Positions 26,098-34,164 of a DNA stretch of 64,000 bases are shown here, one piece after another. The notes under the pieces are model-generated. The model saw only the letters and a list, made by a program, of their open reading frames with translations, did no database searches and was not told the DNA's origin. The translations under genes and the position numbers were made by a program. Each line of letters begins with the position of its first letter. Within the stretch, counting starts at the first letter, position 1. The stretch comes from Streptomyces diastatochromogenes (GTDB lineage: Bacteria > Actinomycetota > Actinomycetes > Streptomycetales > Streptomycetaceae): assembly GCF_002242805.1 (NCBI RefSeq), contig NZ_MCGQ01000031.1:124001-188000 (forward strand). The letters are read 5' to 3'.

Positions 26098-26296
26098 GCG
26101 CCCGTATCCGCTGGCCCTGGCGTCGCAGACGTATCCGGGTCAGCAGTATCAGGCACGCCGTCAGGCAATAGAACAGAAATCCGGCCCCGGCTATCGCCTG
26201 TAGTGCTTTGGCCAAAGGCAGGCCGGGTATCGCTTCCGGTGCGGCCATCGCGCCTGCCATGGGCAGAAGTGCCCCCAGGGCGGGTCGTCCGTACAT
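26072..26296 (-). CDS. Small membrane protein next to the GT2 synthase
   Basis: A 74-residue protein starting at ATG 26296, which is preceded by GGGGGG. An upstream in-frame start at 26326 lacks such a site. Residues 1-20 form a weakly hydrophobic N-terminus. A strong transmembrane segment (ALQAIAGAGFLFYCLTACLI) follows, then a basic end (RIRLRRQGQRIR). I do not recognise the family. Its position first in the synthase operon and its topology recall accessory subunits such as PgaD, but there is no sequence evidence for homology. Confidence 0.6.
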   Translation of the reverse strand: MYGRPALGALLPMAGAMAAPEAIPGLPLAKALQAIAGAGFLFYCLTACLILLTRIRLRRQGQRIRAHAGGSRDH

Positions 26297-26372
26297 TGTC
26301 CCCCCATATTCGGTGCGCGTCCCCAACGCGCGGTGGTGAACTTAGCAGACCTTCCGATAGCAAGAAGGACAT

Positions 26373-26401
26373 TTGACAGTCATCGCGCCGGCCAGAAGAA
26401 T
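26373..26401 (+). promoter_or_regulatory. Candidate promoter for the DUF2334/GH113 operon
   Basis: TTGACA at 26373-26378 is a perfect -35 hexamer. AAGAAT lies 17 bases downstream (4 of 6 matches to TATAAT). The region 26340-26455 is distinctly AT-richer than its surroundings. An inverted repeat CTTTG/CAAAG (about 26425-26446) follows the promoter and could be an operator or hairpin. Confidence 0.4.
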
Positions 26402-26459
26402 CGGTGCCTTCCTGACGCCAAATGCTTTGTCAATCATTTGGCAAAGTGGGGGGAAGATC

Positions 26460-28322
26460 GTGAGACGAGGGATCCCGCCCCGGAAGAGGGCACACAGCAG
26501 AATTTCCGTCGTTCTACTACTCGTCGCCGCTCTGCTGAGCGGCACATTCCTGGCCACCAACGCCCAGGCCGCCGGGGGGCGGCAGCACTGGGGCGAGGCC
26601 ACCGGCACCGGGTCCGGGCTGAACCGGGTCGACCTCAAGGGCTGGGCAGAATCCCAGCTCAAGGACGACCAGGCACGGCGCACCCGGCCGCACCCGGAGA
26701 CCACCCCGACCACCCGCGTGTCGGCGGCCGCCCACCCGGTCCGCACCACGACCGCCGCGACCCGGCAGAAGGCCCTGCTCGCCCCGGCCGACGCGGCCGC
26801 CGACGCCACCCCGACCGCACTCGTCCTCTACGACACGGCGGGCCCCTACGGGCAGCTGGGCGAGCTGTACGCGATGGCCGCGGCCAACCTCGCCGGCCAC
26901 TTCGGCACGGTGACGGCCAAGCCGGTCCAGCAGTACACCGCCGGAATGATCGGCTCGTACTCGACCGTGATCTACATCGGCTCGACGTACTACGGCGGCG
27001 CCACCCCGGACGCCGTCCCGGCCGCGTTCTACGCCGACGCGTCGGCGAGTGCCAAGCCGGTGATCTGGATGGGCGCCAACATCTGGAACATGGCGGGCGC
27101 GGTGGGCGTACCCCAGTTCACGCAGAAGTACGGCTGGGACCCGACGACGTCGTACTACGAGGACGGCGGTTCGATCGGCGACGTCACGCAGGTGACGTAC
27201 CGCGGTCAGACCCTGACCCGCACCATTCCGGCCGGGCAGGACGGCGGCGTGCTGCGCCCCAACGTCCTGACGGGGCCCGGATACGCGGCCGTCACCCGGC
27301 TCGCGGAGGGCCTGGACAGCTCGAACGGGCACACCTTCGGCTGGGCGGTGCGCTCGGCCAACCTCACCTACATCAGTGAGATCCCGTTCTCCTACGTCTC
27401 CGAGACCGACCGCGTCATCGCCTTCGAGGACCTGCTCTTCGACGCCCTCGCCCCGGCCACCGCCGAGCGGCACCGGGCGATGGTGCGCCTGGAGGACATC
27501 AGCCCCGACTCGGATCCCACCGAACTGCGGGCGATGGCCGACTACCTGTACGCGCAGAACATCCCGTACGGCATCAACGTGATCCCCGTCTACACGGACC
27601 CCAAGGGCACCTACAACAACGGCGTCCCGCAGACGATCACGCTCGCCCAGCGCCCGCAGGTGGTCAGCGCACTGAAGTACATGCTGGCCAGGGGCGCGGT
27701 CCTGATGGACCACGGCTACACGCACCAGTACAGCAACGTCAACAACCCCTACAACGGGGTGACCGGCGACGACTTCGAGTTCTACCGGGCCCACATCGAC
27801 GCCGCGAACAACGTCGTCCACGACGGCCCGGTCGCCGAGGACTCCGCCCTCTGGGCGCAGACCCGGGTCACCAGCGCGCTCACCCAGTTCACCCTGGCGG
27901 GCCTGCCCAGGCCGACGCTGTGGACCACCCCGCACTACGCGGGCTCCGCGGCCGACTACAAGGTCTTCGGCGCCAACTTCTCGGCACGCCTGGAGCGTTC
28001 GCTCTACTTCGCCGGGACGCTGAGCGGGGCCTCGGCCGACCCGAACCGGTTCATCGGGCAGTTCTTCCCGTACGTGGTGAAGGACGTGTACGGCACCAAG
28101 GTGCTGCCCGAGAACATCGGCAACTACGAGCCGGAGGCGTACAACAACCACCCGGCGCGCCTGCCCGCCGACCTCATCGCGTCGGCGAAGGCGAACCTGG
28201 CTGTACGGGACGGAGTGGCGAGCTTCTTCTACCACCCCTACTACCCGGTGCAGCCGTTGAAGGACACGATCGACGGCATCAAGGCACTCGGCTACACCTT
28301 CGTCAGCCCGGCGGCGCTGTGA
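26460..28322 (+). CDS. Secreted DUF2334 (polysaccharide deacetylase-like) protein
   Basis: GTG 26460 follows GGGGGGAAG and opens directly onto a Sec signal peptide: a basic start (RRGIPPRKR), a hydrophobic core (VVLLLVAALLSGTFLA) and a cleavage region TNAQAA. The mature protein has an N-terminal domain of unknown function (about residues 90-320), then a DUF2334 domain. That domain has RLEDISPDSDP near 342, where Asp is a likely metal/catalytic residue, and DHGYTHQY near 420, where the histidines fit a NodB-type metal site. It probably removes N-acetyl or other acyl groups from an extracellular glycan. It overlaps the GH113-like gene by GTGA. Confidence 0.85.
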   Translation: MRRGIPPRKRAHSRISVVLLLVAALLSGTFLATNAQAAGGRQHWGEATGTGSGLNRVDLKGWAESQLKDDQARRTRPHPETTPTTRVSAAAHPVRTTTAATRQKALLAPADAAADATPTALVLYDTAGPYGQLGELYAMAAANLAGHFGTVTAKPVQQYTAGMIGSYSTVIYIGSTYYGGATPDAVPAAFYADASASAKPVIWMGANIWNMAGAVGVPQFTQKYGWDPTTSYYEDGGSIGDVTQVTYRGQTLTRTIPAGQDGGVLRPNVLTGPGYAAVTRLAEGLDSSNGHTFGWAVRSANLTYISEIPFSYVSETDRVIAFEDLLFDALAPATAERHRAMVRLEDISPDSDPTELRAMADYLYAQNIPYGINVIPVYTDPKGTYNNGVPQTITLAQRPQVVSALKYMLARGAVLMDHGYTHQYSNVNNPYNGVTGDDFEFYRAHIDAANNVVHDGPVAEDSALWAQTRVTSALTQFTLAGLPRPTLWTTPHYAGSAADYKVFGANFSARLERSLYFAGTLSGASADPNRFIGQFFPYVVKDVYGTKVLPENIGNYEPEAYNNHPARLPADLIASAKANLAVRDGVASFFYHPYYPVQPLKDTIDGIKALGYTFVSPAAL

Positions 28323-29383
28323 CGGCGCCCGCCCCGAGGAAGAGGACCGTCGCCGTCATGGCGGCGGTCCTCGCCGTCGTCACCGGGTGCGTGTCCACCG
28401 GCGCGGGCAAGGGGCCCGCCCACGGCGGCACGCACGCCTCCCGCCCGGAGACCGGGACCACCACCATGCGCGGCATCACCCTGCCCTCGTGGTACCGCAC
28501 CGACTACGACAGCCCGGCCGCGCCCCGCTATCTGCGCGGCATCAAGGCCACCGGGGCACGCTGGGTCACCTTCACCCCGACCTGGTACCAGAAGCGGGTC
28601 ACCGACTCCGCCCCGCACACCACGGAGGAGACCGCGAGCGACGCGAGCCTGCGCAGGATCGTGCAGCGCGCCCACGCGGCCGGCCTCAAGGTGATGATCA
28701 AGCCGCACGTGGACCTGCCCGGCGATGCCGACCGCGCCGAGATCCGCCCCCGCGACCGGGCCGCCTGGTTCGCCGCCTACCGCCGCTTCATCACCCACTA
28801 CGCGGACCTCGCCGCCGACACCGGAGCCGAACAGCTCGCGGTCGGCACCGAACTCGCCGGGGTCTCCGGCGACACCACCGCCTGGACGAAGGTGATCGAG
28901 GCGGTCCGCGACCACTACGACGGCCCGCTGACCTACGCCGCCAACTACGACGAGTACCAGCACATCCACTTCTGGAAGGACCTCGACCTCATCGGCATCG
29001 ACGCCTACTGGCCGCTCGCCGAGAAAGCCACCACCGACCCCGCCCTGCTGAACCGCGCCTGGGCCCCGATCCGGCAGAAGCTCGCCGCGTACTCGGCACG
29101 CCGGCACCGCCGGATCCTGTTCACCGAGGCCGGCTACGTCAGCCAGCGCGGCACCACCACCGCCCCGTACTCCTGGACCGTCAGCACCCACCCGGCGAAC
29201 GCCGAACAGGCCGCCGCCTACCGGGCGCTCCTCGACTCCTTCGAGGGCCGGAAGTGGTGGGCCGGCGTCTGCTGGTGGATGTGGGACGACTGGCCGGACA
29301 GCGGGGAGACACCGGCACGCCTGGCGTACACCCCGCGCGGCAAACCCGCCGAGGAGGTGCTGCGCCGGAAGTGGGCCGGCTGA
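28319..29383 (+). CDS. GH113-like glycoside hydrolase lipoprotein
   Basis: A 354-residue protein whose GTG start overlaps the deacetylase stop. The N-terminus is a lipoprotein signal (RKRTVAVMAAVLAVVTGC), with the lipobox Cys at about residue 24. The mature part looks like a (beta/alpha)8 barrel of the GH113 type: GIKATGARWVTFTPTW near 77, MIKPHVDLPGD near 125, VGTELAGVSGD near 176 with a likely acid/base Glu, LIGIDAYWPL near 222, and FTEAGYVSQRG near 266 with a likely nucleophile Glu. A WWMWDDW segment follows. GH113 enzymes are known as beta-1,4-mannanases, but the substrate here could be the polymer of the neighbouring synthase. Confidence 0.82.
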   Translation: MTAPAPRKRTVAVMAAVLAVVTGCVSTGAGKGPAHGGTHASRPETGTTTMRGITLPSWYRTDYDSPAAPRYLRGIKATGARWVTFTPTWYQKRVTDSAPHTTEETASDASLRRIVQRAHAAGLKVMIKPHVDLPGDADRAEIRPRDRAAWFAAYRRFITHYADLAADTGAEQLAVGTELAGVSGDTTAWTKVIEAVRDHYDGPLTYAANYDEYQHIHFWKDLDLIGIDAYWPLAEKATTDPALLNRAWAPIRQKLAAYSARRHRRILFTEAGYVSQRGTTTAPYSWTVSTHPANAEQAAAYRALLDSFEGRKWWAGVCWWMWDDWPDSGETPARLAYTPRGKPAEEVLRRKWAG

Positions 29384-29396
29384 CGTCCCTGACTCC

Positions 29397-30251
29397 CTAG
29401 GGAATCCGGTACGGCTCCCCGTACACCCGCCACTCCAGTGGGGTGTCCAGGTCGAGGTTGCCGTCGTAGAGGAACCGCCGCTGGGCCGTGTCGACGCGGG
29501 AGGTGTCGACGCCCGGTCTCTTCGTCCTCATGGCCCGGCGGCGGATGTCGAGGAAGATGTCGAGGTAGTTCTTCTCGCTGCCGCCCTCGGCGGGGGTGTC
29601 GGCCTGCTTCAGGGCGCGTGCGCGCAGGCCGTGGAAGCTGTCGGGGCCGGTTCCGGGGCCGTGGTAGACCATCGCGTCGTAGTAGATGAACTGGCCCAGT
29701 GTGCCGAGGCCGTCGAGCTTGGCGCGGCGGACGGCGGGGTCGAAGTAGACGCGGTCGCGCTCCTCGTCCTGAGCCTTGCGGAAGGCCGGGAGCTGCGCCT
29801 CCGCCTTCCAGGCCGCGGTGAAGCCCGGGTCCAGGCCCTCGTGGGAGTCCGAGCCGTCGACCTCGCGGAGGGCCGGCAGGAACTTCGCGAGGCCGTTGTC
29901 CGGGTGGGCCCTGGTGTAGCGCTCGACCAGGGTGAGCAGGTCGTGGGTGCCGGTGCAGAAGCCGATGACGCCGGCGGTGTAGCCCTGCCCGTCACCGATG
30001 TCCTCGATGTAGCCGTAGGCGCTGCGCCAGTCCAGCGTGGAGTTCTCGGCGCTGGCCACGATCCGCTGCGCCAGCTCCTTCTTGGCGGGCGCGGCCAGGC
30101 CCGGCGGGGCGTCGGCGACGACCGACGCCTCCTGGGAGGCCGGGACGTCCTTGCCCTCCGAGGAGCCGGACCGGTCGGGGCCGGCGGCGAACACCGCCGC
30201 CGCCACGACCACGGGCACGGCGGCGAGCAGCAGGATTCCCGCTCGCCTCAT
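29397..30251 (-). CDS. GH46 chitosanase
   Basis: An endo-hydrolase of beta-1,4-linked glucosamine polymers. The 284-residue precursor has a signal-like N-terminus (RRAGILLLAAVPVVVAAAVF). The GH46 block at about residues 66-100 contains the catalytic acid in VASAENSTLDW and the Asp in YIEDIGDGQGYT, then GFCTGTHDLL. FIYYDAMVYHGPG and the C-terminal YDGNLDLDTPLEW are also typical. The ATG overlaps the rhomboid gene stop (ATGA), so the two are cotranslated. The gene converges on the GH113-like gene with a 13-base gap. No obvious CsnR-type palindrome was seen. Confidence 0.93.
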   Translation of the reverse strand: MRRAGILLLAAVPVVVAAAVFAAGPDRSGSSEGKDVPASQEASVVADAPPGLAAPAKKELAQRIVASAENSTLDWRSAYGYIEDIGDGQGYTAGVIGFCTGTHDLLTLVERYTRAHPDNGLAKFLPALREVDGSDSHEGLDPGFTAAWKAEAQLPAFRKAQDEERDRVYFDPAVRRAKLDGLGTLGQFIYYDAMVYHGPGTGPDSFHGLRARALKQADTPAEGGSEKNYLDIFLDIRRRAMRTKRPGVDTSRVDTAQRRFLYDGNLDLDTPLEWRVYGEPYRIP

Positions 30252-31126
30252 GCGGCCGCGCCGCCCGTGAGATCCGCGACCTTGACCCAGGTGAGGACCA
30301 GCAGCAGCACCAGCAGGGCCACGCACGCGCCCGCCTGGATCAGCACGCGGCGACCGTCCCGGGGCGCGTACGCGTACGCCAGGGTCACCACCCCGCCCGC
30401 CAGCAGGCCGCCGAGGTGGCCCTGCCAGGAGGTCACCCATGCGGAGAGCACCAGCCACAGCAGCAGACCGCCCATGTACTGGTTGACCGCGCGCATGTCG
30501 TAGCCGAGCCGACGGCCCATGACGTAGTACGCGGCGCCCAGCCCGAAGATGGCCCCGGACGCGCCGACCGTGGGGGTCTCGGGGGCGATCAGCAGCACCA
30601 GGACCGAGCCGCCGAGCGCCGACAGCAGGTACAGGGCGAGATAGCGGACCCGGCCCAGCTGGGCCTCGACCACCCGGCCGACGTTCCACAGCGCCAGCAT
30701 GTTCATCAGGATGTGCGCGATGCCGAACGTGCCCTCGGCGGGCGTCAGGTGCAGGAACGCTCCGGTCAGCAGCCGGTACCACTCGCCGTGGGCGACGCCC
30801 TCCGGGTAGTAGCCCGCCGGCACGGTGCCCAGCATGTCGAACCGGTCCTCGACCGACGGCCGCGCCATCTCGGCCAGGTAGGCGAGCACGTTGAGCCCGA
30901 TCAGCACGTAGGTCACCAGCGGCACCGTGCTGATCCGGCCGCCGAACGCGGTGCGCGCCTGCCGCACCGAGCGTGCGCCCTCCTGCACGCACTCCACGCA
31001 CTGGTGACCGACGGCAGCCTCCCGCATGCAGGACGGGCAGATGTAGCGGTCGCAGCGCGTGCAGCGAACGTGGGACTCCACCTTGGGGTGACGGAAGCAG
31101 GTGGTCACGGCGGACTCGGTGGTCAC
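30248..31126 (-). CDS. Rhomboid family intramembrane serine protease with N-terminal zinc-binding domain
   Basis: GTG 31126 follows AGAGGAG and gives 292 residues. The N-terminus is a cytoplasmic Cys/His-rich module (CFRHP, CTRCDRYICPSCM, GHQCVEC) expected to bind zinc. Six to seven membrane segments follow. The catalytic Ser lies in GASGAIFG near residue 197 and the catalytic His in GHLGGLLAGG near 246. A conserved HILMNMLALWNVG segment lies near 152. Rhomboids cut membrane proteins within the bilayer. This architecture is common in actinobacteria, and the substrate is unknown. Confidence 0.92.
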   Translation of the reverse strand: MTTESAVTTCFRHPKVESHVRCTRCDRYICPSCMREAAVGHQCVECVQEGARSVRQARTAFGGRISTVPLVTYVLIGLNVLAYLAEMARPSVEDRFDMLGTVPAGYYPEGVAHGEWYRLLTGAFLHLTPAEGTFGIAHILMNMLALWNVGRVVEAQLGRVRYLALYLLSALGGSVLVLLIAPETPTVGASGAIFGLGAAYYVMGRRLGYDMRAVNQYMGGLLLWLVLSAWVTSWQGHLGGLLAGGVVTLAYAYAPRDGRRVLIQAGACVALLVLLLVLTWVKVADLTGGAAA

Positions 31127-31269
31127 GGCCGGCTCCTCTGAGGAAAGTTCGGGACAGGGTGAGCCGGTGGGGACGGCGGCGAACAAAATAGCGAACCGAT
31201 GTGACGGGAGAGACAGCCGGGGCTCCTGGTCCCTTAGGCTCGGCCTCTCGCACAGCCCAGGGGGGAACC

Positions 31270-31995
31270 GTGGCCGCGATCAGTCTGCGCAAGGTGCAGG
31301 AGACCGCACCCGCGCTCGTCGGGCCGTACCGCTCGGCCGGCGTCTGCCTGCGCAAGCACGGCCTGGACGGGCTGCGGGCCGCGGTGTACCTGGTGGTCGA
31401 CTACTCGGGTTCCATGAAGCCGTACTACAAGGACGGAAGCGTGCAGGCGCTCGCCGACCGGGTGCTGAGCCTGTCCGCGCACCTGGACGACGACGGACGG
31501 GTGCCGGTGGTGTTCTTCTCCACGGACATCGACGCGGTCACCGACATCGCCCTCGCCGGCCACGAGGGCCGCATCGAGCGGATCGCGGCCGGGCTCGGGC
31601 ACATGGGCAAGACCAGCTACCACCTGGCGATGGACGCCGTCATCGACCACTACCTGGACAGCGGCGCCACCGACCCCGCACTGGTCGTCTTCCAGACCGA
31701 CGGCGGCCCGATCAACAAGCTCGCCGCGGAACGCTACCTGTGCAAGGCGGCCAGGCTGCCGCTGTTCTGGCAGTTCGTCGGCTTCGGCGACCCGGACAGC
31801 CGCCAGTTCGAGTTCCTGCGCAAACTGGACGAGCTGGCCGTCCCGGGCAAGCGGCCCCTGGACAACGCCGGCTTCTTCCACGCGGGCCAGGACCCACGCC
31901 GGGTCTCCGACGCCGAGCTGTACGACCGTCTCGTCGGCGAGTTCCCCCAGTGGCTCACGGCCGCACGCGCCGCGGGCATAGTGCGGCCCGCCTGA
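31270..31995 (+). CDS. VWA domain protein (TerF/tellurium-resistance-associated type)
   Basis: A 241-residue cytoplasmic protein with no signal peptide, started at GTG 31270 after GGGGGGAA. The MIDAS motif VDYSGSM (D-x-S-x-S) lies near residue 45. A Thr is expected near GKTSYH, and the second Asp is in FQTDGGP near 144. It resembles the von Willebrand A proteins found with TerD-family stress proteins, but no ter gene is adjacent here. It is transcribed divergently from the rhomboid gene. Confidence 0.85.
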   Translation: MAAISLRKVQETAPALVGPYRSAGVCLRKHGLDGLRAAVYLVVDYSGSMKPYYKDGSVQALADRVLSLSAHLDDDGRVPVVFFSTDIDAVTDIALAGHEGRIERIAAGLGHMGKTSYHLAMDAVIDHYLDSGATDPALVVFQTDGGPINKLAAERYLCKAARLPLFWQFVGFGDPDSRQFEFLRKLDELAVPGKRPLDNAGFFHAGQDPRRVSDAELYDRLVGEFPQWLTAARAAGIVRPA

Positions 31996-32021
31996 GTCGT
32001 GCGCCGGCCGGTCCCGACCGT

Positions 32022-32972
32022 TCAGCAGGCGGCTTCGAGCACCGCGTCCCCGCACTCCTCGGGCGTGCCCCACGCGGTGCGCAGGGCGCGGGCCTTGGTC
32101 AGCCACAGGGACAGGTCGTACTCCGCCGTGTACCCGATCGCGCCGTGCAGCTGGAGTGCCGTGCGAGCGGTGGCGTAGGCCGCCTCGCAGGCCTTCAGCT
32201 TGGCGGCGGCCACGTCCGCGGGGCGCAGGGACATGGCCGCTCCGAAGAGCAGGGGGCGGGCGAACTCCAGGGCGATCTTCGCGTCGGCGAGGCGGTGCTT
32301 GACGGCCTGGAACGAGCCGATGGGGACACCGAACTGGGTGCGCTGTCTGACATGGGCGACCGTCCGGTCGAGCAGAGCGAGTCCCACGCCGAGGGCCTGG
32401 GCGGCGGTGGCCAGGCGTGCCCAGGTCAGGGCGTGGGCGCTCGACGGGTCGGGGGTCAGGAGTTCGCCGCCGGGGGCCAGCGGGGTCAGGCGGCGGGCGG
32501 GGTCGAGGGAGGGGCGGACCGGGCCGGGACCCGGGGACAGGTGCAGTCCCTCGGGGGTCGGGGCGAGGTGGAGGGCGGCCGCGTCGCCGTCGAGGGCGTA
32601 CCCGGTGGGCGTCGCCACGGTCGCGATGAGCTCGCCCGCCGCGAGCCCGGGCAGGAACCGCTTGGCCGGCCCGCCCTCGCCGAGCAGTACGGCCGCCGCG
32701 ACCGTCTCCACCAGCGGCCCGGGCACCGCGTGCCTGCCCAACTCCACGAACGCGACGGCCAGTTCCACCGGGTGCGGCCCCAGCCCCCCGTACTCCTCCG
32801 GCACGACGAGACCGAACACCCCTGCCTCGGCGACACGACGCCACAGCGCGCGGCCGCCCGCATGGTCGCCGCGGCTCCAGTCCCGGACCACCGCCGGGGT
32901 GTCCGCCGCCGTCAGCATCGCGTGCAGCGAGTCGGCGAAGGCATGCTGCTCGGTGTCGAGGAGGAAGCGCAT
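32022..32972 (-). CDS. Acyl-CoA dehydrogenase, small subunit type (FadE32/FadE33-like)
   Basis: A 316-residue acyl-CoA dehydrogenase-fold protein, shorter than classical enzymes, with VPEEYGGLGPHPVELA near residue 56 and a C-terminal FAD-domain segment RTQFGVPIGSFQAVKHRLAD and LQLHGAIGYTAEYDLSLW. In actinobacterial steroid catabolism such short subunits pair with a longer one to form alpha2-beta2 enzymes. The stop and start of this pair overlap by one base (TGATG), which fits a heteromeric partner. The gene belongs to the KstR2-type cluster and probably acts in the HIP side-chain or ring-C/D stage. The exact step is not assignable. Confidence 0.83.
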   Translation of the reverse strand: MRFLLDTEQHAFADSLHAMLTAADTPAVVRDWSRGDHAGGRALWRRVAEAGVFGLVVPEEYGGLGPHPVELAVAFVELGRHAVPGPLVETVAAAVLLGEGGPAKRFLPGLAAGELIATVATPTGYALDGDAAALHLAPTPEGLHLSPGPGPVRPSLDPARRLTPLAPGGELLTPDPSSAHALTWARLATAAQALGVGLALLDRTVAHVRQRTQFGVPIGSFQAVKHRLADAKIALEFARPLLFGAAMSLRPADVAAAKLKACEAAYATARTALQLHGAIGYTAEYDLSLWLTKARALRTAWGTPEECGDAVLEAAC

Positions 32973-34123
32973 CAGCGGCGTCCCTTCGGCAGGCCGAGCA
33001 GGCGCTCGGCGACGATGTCGCGCTGGATCTCGTTGGTCCCCGCGTAGATCGGCCCGGCCAGGGAGAACACGTACCCCTCCGCCCAGTCCGTGTCCGCCGA
33101 CTCGCCCTCCTCGCCCAGCAGATCGAGCGCCGTCTCGTGCAGTGCCAGGTCGTACTCGGACCAGAACACCTTGTTCATGCTGGACTCCGGGCCGAGCGCG
33201 GCGCCCTCCAGGAAGCGGCCGGCGGCCGCGTAGGTGAACAGCTGGTAGGCGCGGGCACCGATCAGGGCGTCGACCACCCGGGCGCGCGCGTGCCCGGGGC
33301 GGCCCCGCGCCTGCCACAGCTCCAACAGCCGGGCGGCGGAGGCGAGGAAACGGCCGGGGGAGCGCAGGGTGAGGCCGCGTTCGTTGCCCGTCGTGGACAT
33401 CGCGATCCGCCAGCCCTGGCCGGGCTCGCCGATCACGTCCTCGTCCGGCACGAACACCTCGTCCAGGAACAGCTCCGCGAAGGCCGGCTTCCCGTCCAGA
33501 CGGCCGATCGGGCGGACGGTGACGCCCGGTGCCCGCAGGTCGAACATCAGGTACGTGAGCCCCTGATGCGGCTTCGGGGCCCCGGGGTCGCTGCGGAACA
33601 GGCCGAAGGCCCGGTCGGCGAAGGCCGCCCGCGAGGACCAGGTCTTCAGGCCGCTCAGCAGCCAGCCGCCGTCCGTCCGCACCGCCCTGGAGGTGAGCGA
33701 GGCCAGGTCGGAGCCCGCCTCCGGCTCGGACCAGGCCTGCGCCCAGACCACCTCGGCGGAGGCCATCGGCGGCAGCACGCGCGCGCGTTGCTCCTCCGTA
33801 CCGTGGTCGAAGAGGGTCGGCGCGAGCAGGCTGATGCCGTTCTGGCCGACCCGGCCGGGTGCCCCCGCCGCCCAGTACTCCTCCTCGAAGACCAGCCAGC
33901 GCAGCAGCCCGGCGCCCCGCCCGCCGTACTCCTCGGGCCAGGACACCACCGACCAGCGGTCCGCGGCCAGTTCGGCCTCCCAGGCGCGGTGCGCCGCGAA
34001 ACCCTCCGCGGTCTCCAGGGAGGGGAGCGGGGTGCGGGGCACATGTGCCGCCAGCCAGGCGCGGGCCTCGGCGCGGAACTCCTCGTCGGCCGGAGCGTGG
34101 GTCAGGTCCACGGTCGCCGTCAC
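32972..34123 (-). CDS. Acyl-CoA dehydrogenase, large subunit type (FadE30/FadE31-like)
   Basis: A 383-residue acyl-CoA dehydrogenase, close to the 385 or so residues of mycobacterial FadE30. Motifs are WPEEYGGRGAGLL near residue 62, WSEPEAGSDLASL near 132 (substrate/FAD loop), and the C-terminal IYAGTNEIQRDIVAERLLG. The start lies just downstream of a KstR2-like box shared with the divergent SDR gene. It would desaturate an acyl-CoA intermediate of steroid ring C/D breakdown, passing electrons to ETF. Other acyl-CoA substrates cannot be excluded. Confidence 0.87.
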   Translation of the reverse strand: MTATVDLTHAPADEEFRAEARAWLAAHVPRTPLPSLETAEGFAAHRAWEAELAADRWSVVSWPEEYGGRGAGLLRWLVFEEEYWAAGAPGRVGQNGISLLAPTLFDHGTEEQRARVLPPMASAEVVWAQAWSEPEAGSDLASLTSRAVRTDGGWLLSGLKTWSSRAAFADRAFGLFRSDPGAPKPHQGLTYLMFDLRAPGVTVRPIGRLDGKPAFAELFLDEVFVPDEDVIGEPGQGWRIAMSTTGNERGLTLRSPGRFLASAARLLELWQARGRPGHARARVVDALIGARAYQLFTYAAAGRFLEGAALGPESSMNKVFWSEYDLALHETALDLLGEEGESADTDWAEGYVFSLAGPIYAGTNEIQRDIVAERLLGLPKGRR

Positions 34124-34134
34124 CGTCCTTCCCT

Positions 34135-34148
34135 AACAAGTGTTTGGT
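34135..34148. promoter_or_regulatory. KstR2-like operator in the fadE/ipdF divergent promoter
   Basis: AACAAGTGTTTGGT matches the published KstR2 motif AnCAAGnnCTTGnT at 9 of 10 fixed positions. It sits between two divergent start codons (34123 and 34165), where one bound TetR dimer could repress both. A close relative of the site occurs at 40241-40254. Confidence 0.7.
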
Positions 34149-34164
34149 AGGTTAGCGTGGCCCT

